Assembly: GCA_013178095.1 (NCBI GenBank)
Contig: JABLXK010000016.1
Span: 1 to 64,000 of the forward strand
Direction: 5' to 3'
DNA: 64,000 nucleotides
Origin: Anaerolineae bacterium
Lineage (GTDB): Bacteria > Chloroflexota > Anaerolineae > Anaerolineales > Anaerolineaceae
Position numbers and translations under genes: made by a program. This document shows, one piece after another, positions 7,198 through 15,719 of the stretch. How positions within the stretch are numbered: the stretch's first letter is position 1; each line of letters starts with the position of its first letter. The notes beneath the pieces were generated by a model, which ran no database searches, was not told where the DNA came from, and saw only the letters and a program-made list of their open reading frames with translations.

Positions 7198-7686
7198 GTG
7201 ACGCCCCACTTTAAAGGCGACCAGGCCGCGATCGAATTGACCGATTTTTCCGTTTTTTATTCGCAGGATTCGGTGGCAGCGGTGGAAGCCGCGCTCAAAG
7301 AGAAGGGCAGCAAGATCGTGGTGGAACGCGGGCAGATCGTCAAGGTCAGCAAAGACAAGGACGGCGTCACTTCACGCGAAATACTCACCAAGAGCTGGAC
7401 CGATTGGGTGGATTACTGGTCAGTGGATTTCAACTTCGAAAGCAAGCGCGAGATCATCCGCGTGCAGTCGCCTGAGACAAATGAATGGGAGGAAACCTGG
7501 ACGGGCGAATTCATTTTCGAAAACGAATGGCAGTCTTTCCGCACGCGCAAGAACCGCGCGCTGGAATTGACCAGCGCCTGGCACCAATGCCAGCCCGGGC
7601 GGCGCAAGATCGCGGTTAAGGTAGTGGATATCTTCGGCAACGACACCATGAAGATTATTGACGTGAATATCGAGGGGAAAAAATAA
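7198..7686 (+). CDS. C-terminal domain of type III Mod, split off by a stop codon
   Basis: 162 codons in exactly the same frame as mod, beginning with GTG directly after its TAA. The text (AIELTDFSVFYSQDSV, then EILTKSWTDWVDYWSVDFNF and ENEWQSFRTRKNRALELTS) resembles the C-terminal region that, as I recall it, many longer Mod proteins carry. The simplest reading is a GAA-to-TAA change in one ancestral reading frame. Restart at the GTG or stop readthrough could still yield both parts; there is no Shine-Dalgarno beyond mod codons. It overlaps the KilA-N gene (TAATG at 7684-7688), so translation of the operon continues through it. A sequencing error is possible. Confidence 0.75.
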   Translation: MTPHFKGDQAAIELTDFSVFYSQDSVAAVEAALKEKGSKIVVERGQIVKVSKDKDGVTSREILTKSWTDWVDYWSVDFNFESKREIIRVQSPETNEWEETWTGEFIFENEWQSFRTRKNRALELTSAWHQCQPGRRKIAVKVVDIFGNDTMKIIDVNIEGKK

Positions 7687-8522
7687 TGGCTAAAATGATG
7701 GTTTTGGATCAGGAGGTCGCAGTTCAATCCATCGCGGACGCGGATTATATCTGCATCACCGATATCGCCAAATACAAGAGCGGCGATCACACGGACGATT
7801 TAATTCGGAACTGGCTGCGCAATCGCAACACCATCGAGTTTCTCGGTATCTGGGAACAATTGAATAACCCGAATTTTAATCCCGTCGAATTCGACGGGTT
7901 TAGAAAACAAGCCGGCCTGAACAGTTTTACCCTGACCCCCAAACAATGGATCGAGAAAACCAATGCGATTGGCATTATCTCGAAAGCAGGCCGCTATGGG
8001 GGCACGTATGCTTATAAGGATATCGCCTTTGAATTTGCCTCCTGGATTTCAGTAGAGTTTAAACTGTATCTGATCAAGGAATTTCAGCGCCTGAAGGAAG
8101 AGGAGCGTTTATCGCTTGGCTGGGATATCCGCCGGAACCTGGCAAGAATCAATTATCGCATTCAAACGGATGCGATCAAGGAAAACCTGATTCCTTCCGA
8201 ACTGACATCCTCGCAGACGAACCTGGTTTATGCCTCGGAAGCGGACGTGCTCAATATGGCGTTGTTCGGCATGACGGCCAAACAATGGCGGGAGAGCCAT
8301 CCCGGTGAAAAGGGCAATATCCGCGATTATGCCAGCATGTCCCAGCTGGTCTGTTTATCGAATCTTGAAAACCTGAACGCGCATTTCATCAAAGAGAAGA
8401 TGCCTCAGGTGGAAAGATTGGTCAAATTGAATCATATTGCCATCCAGCAGATGCGATTGTTGACGCAAAATCCCGACCTGGGATTGCTGGAAAATGGAGA
8501 CAAGCATGGCTCTGCATCCTGA
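7686..8522 (+). CDS. KilA-N domain protein inside the type III R-M operon
   Basis: A 278-residue protein with a KilA-N domain in its first 140 residues: DADYICITDIAKYK, then IRNWLRNRNTIEFLGIWEQLNNPNFN, RYGGTYAYKDIAFEFASWISVEFKLYLIKEFQRLK. KilA-N is a DNA-binding module of phage and large DNA-virus proteins, also found in bacterial accessory regions. The remaining 130 residues are helical and of unknown role. The start codon overlaps the stop of the mod remainder, and the res gene begins inside its 3' end, so it is translationally coupled on both sides. It may modulate the R-M system or be an added anti-phage component; the sequence does not decide. Confidence 0.88.
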   Translation: MAKMMVLDQEVAVQSIADADYICITDIAKYKSGDHTDDLIRNWLRNRNTIEFLGIWEQLNNPNFNPVEFDGFRKQAGLNSFTLTPKQWIEKTNAIGIISKAGRYGGTYAYKDIAFEFASWISVEFKLYLIKEFQRLKEEERLSLGWDIRRNLARINYRIQTDAIKENLIPSELTSSQTNLVYASEADVLNMALFGMTAKQWRESHPGEKGNIRDYASMSQLVCLSNLENLNAHFIKEKMPQVERLVKLNHIAIQQMRLLTQNPDLGLLENGDKHGSAS

Positions 8523-11232
8523 TTTTCCAGTTTCGCCGTATCAAGTCCTGAACCCGGATATCCGCTGGTTCCCGGCGGACGAAGCGCTGCGCGAGACCAC
8601 TTCCGACAAATTGTTGCCACCTTTGGTGCCCGAATTGCGCCGTCAGGTCAGGCAATGGCGGGAGCAGCATTATGCCGGGGCGGCGCAGACCAGCCGCAGC
8701 CTGCTTAATTGGTGGTTTGACACGCGCCATTTTTCGCCTTCCCCGGTGTGGCATTCGCCTGATGCGGAAGGCGCAGCGGGTAACGGGAACGGCGAGCTGC
8801 AACAAGAATTTCAGTATTACTTCGCCCAGCGCGAAGCAATCGAGACCATTATCTACCTGCACGATGTGGTCAAGGTTAAAGACAAGTATGACCTGATGCG
8901 CTTCGACCACAGCGGTCTGGTTTCGACCGGCATGTTCGATGAAACCTGGCGGCGCTTTGTGGTGAAGATGGCCACCGGATCCGGCAAAACCAAGGTGCTG
9001 GGGCTGGCGTTGGCCTGGAGCTTCTTCCACAAAACGTATGAGGAAGATTCGGATCTGGCGCGCAATTTTCTGGTAATCACGCCCAACATTATCGTGCTGG
9101 ATCGGGTTTATCGGGATTTCAACGGCTTGAAGGTATTTTTCGAAGACCCGGTTTTGCCCGATAACGGCTATGAAGGACGCGACTGGCATTCCGATTTTCA
9201 ATTGACGCTGCACCGGCAGGATGAGGTGCACATCACCCATCCCACCGGAAATATTTTCCTGACCAATATTCATCGCGTTTACGCCGGCGATGACGTTCCC
9301 GCATCAGCGGAAGACGAAAACACCATGGACTATTTTCTCGGCAAACGTCCCACTGGCGCGACCACCGATTCAAAAATCGATCTGGGCATGATCGTGCGCG
9401 ATCTGGATGAAATGGTGATATTGAACGATGAAGCTCATCACATCCACGACGCCAAATTAGCCTGGTTCAAATCCATTCAGGATATACACAACCGGCTGCT
9501 GCAGAAAGGTTCAGCCCTTTCTTTGCAGATCGATGTGACTGCCACACCAAAACATAACAATGGCGCCATTTTCGTGCAGACCGTGGCGGATTATCCGCTG
9601 GTGGAAGCGATCGCGCAAAACGTGGTCAAACACCCCGTTCTGCCGGATGGGCCTTCGCGGGAAAGACTGCATGAACCTGCCAGCGCAAAATTTACCGAGA
9701 AATATGCCGACTACCTCAACCTGGGCGTGATCGAATGGCGCAAAGCGTACGCGGAACATGAGAAAATGGGAAAAAAAGCCATCCTGTTCGTGATGACGGA
9801 TGATACCAAGAACTGCGACGAAGTTGCCGACTATCTGGAAAATAATTATGCCGACCTCAAGGATGCGGTTTTGGTGATTCATACCAAGAACAATGGCGAG
9901 ATTTCGGAATCCACCACCGGCAAATCCAAAGAAGAACTGGATGAATTGCGGAAACAAGCCAACGAGATCGACGATGCAATAAAGAGCAAATTCAAAGCTA
10001 TTGTATCGGTCATGGTTCTAAAAGAAGGCTGGGACGTGCGCAACGTGACCACCATCGTGGGGCTGCGCCCATACGGGGCGCCATCGAATATCCTGCCCGA
10101 GCAAACCCTGGGGCGCGGTTTGCGCAAGATGTATTCCAGCGAGGTGGAGGAATACGTCAGCGTAGTGGGCACGCAGGCTTTCATGGAATTTGTGGAATCG
10201 ATCCGGCAGGAAGGCGTGGAATTGGAACGGCGTCCGATGTCCGCTTCCTCAGCTGCGCTGGCTCCGATTGTGATCGAAGTGGATCATGAAAATGTCAACA
10301 AGGATATCGATAAACTGGATATCCAAATACCTTTATTAACTCCGCGGGTATATCGCGAGTATAAGAATCTGGAAGAACTTGACCTTAATTCGTTCAATTA
10401 TGCAAAAATTACCTATCAAAATTTCTCAGAAGAAGAACAACGCGAAATCGTTTTTAAAGATATTACGACTGGGGAAATATCCCACACGACAATTTTGGAT
10501 AATTCCGGCTTGATCGATTATTCGAGCGTGATCGGCTACTTTACGCAAACGATCATGAAAGAACTGCGCCTGGTCAGCGGGTATGACGTTTTGTACGGAT
10601 TCATCAAGCAATTCATCCGCGATTATCTCTTCTACCGTCAGGTGAATCTTGAAGATCCCAACACCCTGCGCAATTTATCGGAGTTGGCGGCGACAAAAAC
10701 CATCATCGAAACCTTCAAGAAAGAAATCAACGCGCTGACTGTGCAGCAGAGGGGCAGCGCCGAGATTCGGGATTCGATCAAGCTGCGACAAACTCGGCCT
10801 TTCGTCACCAAAGAGCATGAATACATCCTGCCGAAGAAAAGCATCTTCAACAAGATCATTGGGGACAGCCATTTTGAATTAACTTTCGCCGCTTTCCTGG
10901 AAAATTGCGAGGATGTGATGGCGTATGCCAAGAATTATTTCGGCGTGCACTTCAACCTGGATTATGTGAACGCGGACGGGAACATCTCGAATTATTATCC
11001 CGATTTCATCGTTAAAGTTTCGGAAAAAGAGATATATATTGTTGAAACCAAAGGGCTGGAAGATTTGGATGTGCCGCAAAAAATGGAGCGTTTGAAGCTG
11101 TGGTGCGAGGATATCAATACAGTTCAATCCGAAATCAAATTCGATTTTGTGTTTGTGGATCAGGCGGGTTTTGAGAATTATCAGGCGAGGACCTTTAAGG
11201 AACTGGTTGAGAATTTTAGAGATTATAAATAA
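8494..11232 (+). CDS. res: Type III restriction enzyme, Res subunit (helicase-nuclease)
   Basis: A 912-residue SF2 ATPase with a C-terminal nuclease. Walker A ATGSGKT lies at about residues 160-166, the DEAH box (NDEAHHIHDAK) at about 311-318, motif III-like DVTATP near 346, and motif VI-like region EQTLGRGLRKM near 540. The C-terminus carries a PD-ExK pattern (YYPDFIVK near 834, IVETKG near 850), the endonuclease core. With Mod it translocates and cuts DNA between two unmodified sites. The ATG at 8494 overlaps the KilA-N gene by 29 bp; an ATG at 8506 is an equally good start. The gene appears intact, while mod is interrupted. Confidence 0.93.
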   Translation: METSMALHPDFPVSPYQVLNPDIRWFPADEALRETTSDKLLPPLVPELRRQVRQWREQHYAGAAQTSRSLLNWWFDTRHFSPSPVWHSPDAEGAAGNGNGELQQEFQYYFAQREAIETIIYLHDVVKVKDKYDLMRFDHSGLVSTGMFDETWRRFVVKMATGSGKTKVLGLALAWSFFHKTYEEDSDLARNFLVITPNIIVLDRVYRDFNGLKVFFEDPVLPDNGYEGRDWHSDFQLTLHRQDEVHITHPTGNIFLTNIHRVYAGDDVPASAEDENTMDYFLGKRPTGATTDSKIDLGMIVRDLDEMVILNDEAHHIHDAKLAWFKSIQDIHNRLLQKGSALSLQIDVTATPKHNNGAIFVQTVADYPLVEAIAQNVVKHPVLPDGPSRERLHEPASAKFTEKYADYLNLGVIEWRKAYAEHEKMGKKAILFVMTDDTKNCDEVADYLENNYADLKDAVLVIHTKNNGEISESTTGKSKEELDELRKQANEIDDAIKSKFKAIVSVMVLKEGWDVRNVTTIVGLRPYGAPSNILPEQTLGRGLRKMYSSEVEEYVSVVGTQAFMEFVESIRQEGVELERRPMSASSAALAPIVIEVDHENVNKDIDKLDIQIPLLTPRVYREYKNLEELDLNSFNYAKITYQNFSEEEQREIVFKDITTGEISHTTILDNSGLIDYSSVIGYFTQTIMKELRLVSGYDVLYGFIKQFIRDYLFYRQVNLEDPNTLRNLSELAATKTIIETFKKEINALTVQQRGSAEIRDSIKLRQTRPFVTKEHEYILPKKSIFNKIIGDSHFELTFAAFLENCEDVMAYAKNYFGVHFNLDYVNADGNISNYYPDFIVKVSEKEIYIVETKGLEDLDVPQKMERLKLWCEDINTVQSEIKFDFVFVDQAGFENYQARTFKELVENFRDYK

Positions 11233-11285
11233 TTAGTATAAAAAAGCAATTAGTGTAAAAAAGTGGGAAGTTGAAATAATAAGTG

Positions 11286-11402
11286 AAAAACGATAATCAA
11301 AAACGATAATCAAAAACGATAATCAAAAACGATAATCAAAAACGATAATCAAAAACGATAATCAAAAACGATAATCAAAAACGATAATCAAAAACGATAA
11401 TC
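11286..11402 (+). repeat. 13-bp tandem repeat, nine copies
   Basis: Nine perfect head-to-tail copies of AAAAACGATAATC, then a partial copy. It occupies most of the gap (11233-11514) between res and the next gene. Perfect identity means recent expansion or strong homogenisation. Period 13 is not a CRISPR unit. It could be a slippage tract or a protein-binding array; the unit contains ATC/GAT but no recognised operator. Confidence 0.9.
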
Positions 11403-11514
11403 AAAAACCAGATTACTTAATTATTCCAATACTAATTACCTATTGAAGAAAAGATTGATTACAGGAATCTGGGGCTGATGAAGATTAATAGTCTCTTAAA
11501 AACAGGAATATCCA

Positions 11515-11835
11515 ATGGCAATGACCAGTATTGATAAAAGAATTATGGCATATATATTAGATAACTGGCATAAGAATTTTACAGGAACTAGTGCATCTGC
11601 TATTTCCGAAGAATTTGGACTTGCGCATCAAGATGTTTTAAAGATCCTTGATAATTTAGAAAGCAAGGGTTTGGGGATCCAAAATAAAAATGTAAAACTC
11701 TATACTCCGATTATTAAACCTGAATTTAAAAATCTATTTAAAGACAAAGAAATATTAACCGCAATATTTTTTCCGTCGAAAAAATCATTAGAAAAAGACA
11801 TTAAAAGTTGGTGTAACATATTTTCTGTAAAATAG
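11515..11835 (+). pseudogene. N-terminal part of an unknown wHTH protein, interrupted by an IS
   Basis: 106 codons. Residues 1-50 read as a winged helix-turn-helix (IDKRIMAYILDNW, then ASAISEEFGLAHQDVLKILDNLESKGL). The frame ends inside the left end of the IS256-family element, and the last few residues (FSVK) are encoded by the element's inverted repeat. The C-terminal part of the presumed gene lies beyond the IS at 13121-14026. It could instead be a complete short gene, but the AT-rich composition and codon style match the downstream part. The function is unknown. Confidence 0.55.
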
Positions 11836-13098
11836 AGAACCTTAACAAAAGGGGTGAGTCAGAAGTATCCTACATAGTCATCACACCAAAATAGGAGACG
11901 AAATGACTCACCGAAATGATTATACCTTCACAGATGAATTGGCGGGAAAAGGGCTTGAAGCAGTACCCGAATTGCTGCGTGTTCTGATCAACAATGCCAT
12001 GCAAGTAGAGCGTTCGCGATACTTGCAGGCAGAGGAATATGAACGGACAGAGGAACGGATCGGACACGCCAATGGGTATAAGCCCAAGACAGTCCACACA
12101 CGGGTCGGAGACATCACCTTTGCCGTGCCCCAAGTGAGGGAAGGCGGCTTCTATCCCTCAGCGCTCGAGAAAGGCATGCGCAGTGAGAGGGCATTGATGT
12201 GCACGCTAGCCGAGATGTACATTCAGGGCGTATCTACCCGCAAGGTGAAAGCGATCACCGAGGAGCTTTGCGGCGTGGAGATCTCGGCCGAGCAGGTCAG
12301 CCGGGCCACAGCCCAACTGGATGGCGTGCTGCAGGAATGGCGGGACAGGCCGCTGGGAGAGATCACTTATCTGTTCGTTGACGCAGTCTATGAGAAGGTG
12401 CGGGAGGCGAGCCAGGTGCGCGATGCGGCCGTTTTGGTGGCTTCAGGGATCACTCCAGAGGGTGAAAGGCAGGTTTTGGGGGTCTCAGCCTCTCTCAGTG
12501 AGCATGAAGCCCACTGGAAAGCTTTCCTGAAGAGTCTGAAGGAGCGCGGCATGCATGGGGTGAAACTGGTGATCAGTGACGATCATGAAGGCTTGGGAGC
12601 AGCTCGCAGGGCAGTTCTGGGAAGCGTACCTTGGCAGCGCTGCCAGTTCCACCTGCAGCAAAATGCGGGAGCACATGTACCCAGGAAAGGCATGCGCTTC
12701 GAAGTGGCAGCAGATATTCGCGCGATGTTCAGTGCATCAGACCGGAAAAGCGCGGAAGAGAAACTGCAATCCGCTATTCAGAAATATGCCCAATCAGCTC
12801 CTCAATTGTCCGCTTGGATGGAAGAAAACCTGGCTGAGGGATTTACGGTCTTTGACTTCCCTTTGGAACACCGGCGCACAATTCGCACAACCAATAGCCT
12901 GGAGCGGATCAATAAAGAGATTCGCAGACGGACCAAGGTGGTTGGTGTTTTTCCGAATGAGACTTCTTGTCTCAGATTGATTTCGCGTTGCTCATGGAGA
13001 TCAGTGAGGAGTGGCAGATCGGCAAGCGTTACTGTGCAGGCAAATCATTCAATTGTTAAAGAACTGTGGATATTTCTGACTCGAATTTACAGAAAATA
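11819..13098 (+). mobile_element. IS256-family insertion sequence, decayed
   Basis: About 1.28 kb bounded by a perfect 13-bp inverted repeat (TATTTTCTGTAAA at 11819-11831 and its complement at 13086-13098). Inside it is a second 15-bp near-perfect pair (GAGTCAGAAGTATCC at 11856-11870 against 13068-13082). Either pair could mark the original ends. It encodes one transposase of the IS256 (MULE-like DDE) family. I found no clean 8-9 bp target duplication; the flanks (TGTAACATA and GCGTAATCC) are only loosely similar, so the insertion is probably old. It carries no cargo. Confidence 0.75.
11903..13059 (+). pseudogene. IS256-family transposase, 3' frameshift
   Basis: Full-length IS256-type transposase up to about residue 360. 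It has the expected N-terminal region (NAMQVERSRYLQAEEYERTEER), the first catalytic Asp (LFVDAVYEKVRE), the second (LVISDDHEGL) and the catalytic Glu in the C-terminal block (NSLERINKEIRRRTKVVGVFPN). One base is missing near 12984-12986. Correcting it gives a normal end (ALLMEISEEWQIGKRYCAG) and a stop at 13057-13059. Uncorrected, translation runs on in the wrong frame to 13099. The DDE triad is upstream of the lesion, but loss of the C-terminal helix probably abolishes activity. Confidence 0.85.
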
Positions 13099-13120
13099 GG
13101 TTGCGTAATCCATTAAAAAA

Positions 13121-14026
13121 AGGGGATTATTAAAAAAAGGTATACCAGAATACAAGTTAAGGCTTCATCGAGGAGATTCACAAATTAAATTGTATTATTT
13201 CGAAATTGAAGTACTGAAGAGATATTTTGACCATCCAGAAAAATATAGAATAACTGACTCGGTGATTGGGGGGGATATTTTAACCAGGGATGAGTATTAT
13301 CGTTCATTGAGTGCTGAGGAAGCGGATGAATTGACATTTTCATATCTTCGATATGGGAAAAGACAATTAAGCGATAGGAAAGTTGTTATTTCAGTTATTG
13401 TCCACGATTTATCTAAACTGCCTGTTAAGGAACAACAATATTGGTACTCCTATGAAATTGATTCGCCAAATTTTTCATCTGATGACAAAGATTTTGAGAA
13501 ATTTATTAGGCGAGATTTCGGAGCTGAAATTGTTGATGATGAAGACCCTATGATGTTGTTGCTAGATGAAATACACAAAATAAATCAATTGGATAAAAAA
13601 CAACCACTCTTCTTCAAGACCGAAAATCCTCATCTCTTTCCTCCCATAATAAATACAAAAAAAGGGTTATCAGATGCTTGTAGCGAGTTGTATAAAATCT
13701 TGGGCCCGGATAATCTTAATCAAGGTTTTGTGGCTCAGATTCTCAGGAAAAAATTATCATTTTCCGATGAAGATTTTATAAACGAAAAATCCAAAAAAAA
13801 GAAAAGTAAGATGGAATTATTTAATATGTTGTTAGTTTATTTTCAACTTAATGAACTTAATGAGAGTCTTCAAGAATTAAAAGATTTGAGAATTTCAGCT
13901 GATCACAAGATTATTAATCCAGAGATTTCTACAGATGACAATCTTCAACTATTCAGAACGTTAGTCCAAAAACTTTATGAAAATTTTAGGAAATTAAGAA
14001 TCCAACTCAACAAATTACTTACGTAA
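13121..14026 (+). pseudogene. C-terminal part of the IS-interrupted unknown gene
   Basis: An open frame of about 300 codons with no good start codon near its beginning; a TTG at 13190 is the first usable start. Coding-like sequence extends upstream of that (KKGIPEYKLRLHRGDSQIK) to the stop at 13106. The protein is charged and helical, with a Lys-rich patch (NEKSKKKKSK) and a C-terminal coiled-coil-like helix (LFRTLVQKLYENFRKLRIQLNKLL). A seven-A run at 13114-13120 is a likely indel site that would join the frame left of the IS. No family is recognised. It is AT-rich like its left half. Confidence 0.5.
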
Positions 14027-14113
14027 TTAACTTTGAATTTTGAATGTTTTGGGATGTCAGGAAAATTAGTAATTAAAATATTAATTGATTAGGAGTATGT
14101 GTTCTATTATTAA

Positions 14114-14389
14114 ATCGGTATTGACGGGACTATCCTGACCAGCGAGATGTATGATTCCAAGTCAGGAGCAGAAAATGGGATCAATTCGGTCAAGGTAAAT
14201 GCACCAATCGATGAGCGTTATGAAAAGAAGACTTCAAGTAGCAAAGATCCTTATTTTATCTTGAAGGCGAAAAATGGTGAGACCATTGGTACCAGCGAAA
14301 TGTACTCCTCGACCTCGGCCAGAGATAAAGGGATTGAAGCAGTGAAGGAAAATGCTCCTGATGCTAAAGTTGAGGACCTGACTAAATAG
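14114..14389 (+). pseudogene. YegP-like (DUF1508) protein lacking its 5' end
   Basis: DUF1508 proteins consist of two similar repeats. Here the second repeat is complete (DPYFILKAKNGETIGTSEMYSSTSARDKGIEAVKENAPDAKVEDLT). The first begins in mid-strand (DGTILTSEMYDSKSGAENGINSVK). In-frame codons upstream of the ATG at 14147 still read as the family (DGTILTSE) until a stop at 14111-14113, so about 15-20 N-terminal residues are missing. An 80-residue protein from 14147 would contain one and a half repeats and might fold, so loss of function is likely but not certain. Confidence 0.7.
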
Positions 14390-14448
14390 GAATTGATCTT
14401 CTCCTCATGGAGAATTGTGTTTGAATCTCACATTGAGAGACAAGTTTA

Positions 14449-14484
14449 TTTGTGTCTCACCTTTACAATTGCGTGAGACACAAA
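14449..14484. terminator. 12-bp hairpin, probable terminator
   Basis: TTTGTGTCTCAC (14449-14460) pairs perfectly with 14473-14484 around a 12-nt loop. It lies between the convergent yegP remnant and the lipoprotein gene and could end transcription from both sides, although no strong T-run follows. Confidence 0.5.
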
Positions 14485-14514
14485 GTTCGGTCGATTGTAT
14501 TTCGTATTTTAAAT

Positions 14515-14560
14515 TCTTACCCAAGCCCTTTCTCTTTGACAACTTGGATGAGAGCAATCC
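14515..14560 (-). pseudogene. 3'-tail fragment of the HTH gene, copy 3
   Basis: On the minus strand this reads ALIQVVKEKGLG and stop. It matches the last residues (TTLIQVVKEQGFG, stop) of the intact HTH protein at 16762-17175. It begins 5 bp beyond the lipoprotein stop codon. Together with copy 2 (15446-15689) it shows that cargo genes in this island are punctuated by pieces of the same HTH gene. Confidence 0.7.
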
Positions 14561-14565
14561 ATAAC

Positions 14566-15399
14566 TTACTCAATGGCTTGAACCAAAGGGCAGTGAATGG
14601 AACCCGCGTCGTCTCCGCCCCAGGAATAGGCTACCTGATTGGGAAAGATCAATTGATAGCAATCATGGCGGTGGCTACTGATCAGGTCGTTTAATTCAGC
14701 CAACAGCTGGTTAAAAGCTGTGTCATCCGATGGATTAGAGTTCGATTCGAGAAATTCGCTCGCAGCTTCAACCTGCCATTGAATTTCTTTGATACACCAA
14801 TCTTTTTCCTGAAAATAGGAGGGCGGGGAATCATCTGCAAAACCTGCTTCATAACCCAGCCTGATCGCGGGAGGCATAAAATTCCCATAGCCGTCGTAAA
14901 CAAATTGATTGGTGTGAGGCGCCCATATCAGTCCGGCGATTTCCTGGGTTTCATCAAAAATGCTGATCAGGACCAATCCGCCCGGTTCGATTTGGAATTT
15001 TCTGTCATTCATGCTGAAAATGACAGATCCATCATCGGCAGCTATTTGCTTGAGTTGCAAAGTATCCCCCGCGCTTGAAGTCAGGGTCGCCCCGCTCTCG
15101 TTGATTTCCCAATCTGTGAAATATCGCCCGCCATGATAAATATCCAGTAATTGATCGTTCAGGCTCAACGGGATTGGAATGCAGTTGGTGTAATTCGGTG
15201 AATGATCTGTGATTGTTGCTGTGGGCGCTGCTGCCGTTGGAATCGCGGGCTGGGGAGATTCGGTTGCCGGAGGAATTATGGTTACAGTCTGCTGCGTAAT
15301 GGCTGATGAGATTGAAGTGGATTCTTCAAATGACGTTGAAGTACAGGAACAAATCAGAAATGAAAAGACGGAAAATATCGTAATGAATAATTTATTCAT
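14566..15399 (-). CDS. Putative lipoprotein, unknown function
   Basis: A 277-residue protein from ATG 15399 (MNKLFITIFSVFSFLICSC). A lipoprotein signal with LICSC as lipobox is followed by a Ser/Thr/Pro/Ala-rich linker (residues 25-65) and a globular domain with several Cys and aromatic residues. An in-frame start 18 codons upstream would precede the signal peptide and was rejected. No family is recognised. It sits between HTH-gene copy 2 (upstream) and the HTH tail copy 3 (downstream), so it looks like inserted cargo. GC content is moderate. Confidence 0.75.
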   Translation of the reverse strand: MNKLFITIFSVFSFLICSCTSTSFEESTSISSAITQQTVTIIPPATESPQPAIPTAAAPTATITDHSPNYTNCIPIPLSLNDQLLDIYHGGRYFTDWEINESGATLTSSAGDTLQLKQIAADDGSVIFSMNDRKFQIEPGGLVLISIFDETQEIAGLIWAPHTNQFVYDGYGNFMPPAIRLGYEAGFADDSPPSYFQEKDWCIKEIQWQVEAASEFLESNSNPSDDTAFNQLLAELNDLISSHRHDCYQLIFPNQVAYSWGGDDAGSIHCPLVQAIE

Positions 15400-15445
15400 T
15401 GAATCCCGATGCATGGTCTTATTATATCGTTGCTCGATTTTTAGA

Positions 15446-15689
15446 TTATACAAACCCCATCTCCTTGACTACTTGGAAGGGAGTGGTCTCGATCTGATCC
15501 TTTTCCATTTGCTCGCGATTGGGCTGCTTGCCTTCTTTTAGATAACCCTGCAAGCCGGAGATGCGCAGGACGTACATGGCGGCCTGCAGTTGGGTTTTGG
15601 GGTCGGCGCTGTCGGCCAGGGCGCGCGCGACGATGCCCAGGGATTGGTCGATGAGTTCGTTGAGGCGGTCCTAGTGGCGTTCGCGCAAA
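15446..15689 (-). pseudogene. 5'-truncated copy of the HTH gene, copy 2
   Basis: About 245 bp matching the 3' part of the HTH gene at 16762-17175. The stretch 15555-15688 is nearly identical to 16872-17005, with one substitution (CTAG for CTGG) that creates a stop on the minus strand. Similarity falls off towards the 3' end, which reads TPFQVVKEMGFV and stop. The copy breaks off abruptly after GCGCAAA. The Abi_2 gene lies between this copy and the intact gene. Confidence 0.85.
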
Positions 15690-15719
15690 AAAAATCGTGT
15701 AAAAAGAATAAATTGGCTC

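Noticed and set aside
5416-8522. Two independent small genes instead of a split mod
   Set aside because: The second part is in the same frame with no gap and lacks its own ribosome site, so a split gene is simpler, although not proven.
11286-11402. Possible CRISPR array
   Set aside because: The 13-bp units are contiguous with no spacers; no cas gene is nearby.
14452-14694. 80-codon plus-strand frame
   Set aside because: It crosses a hairpin, the HTH tail fragment and the end of the lipoprotein gene in antisense.
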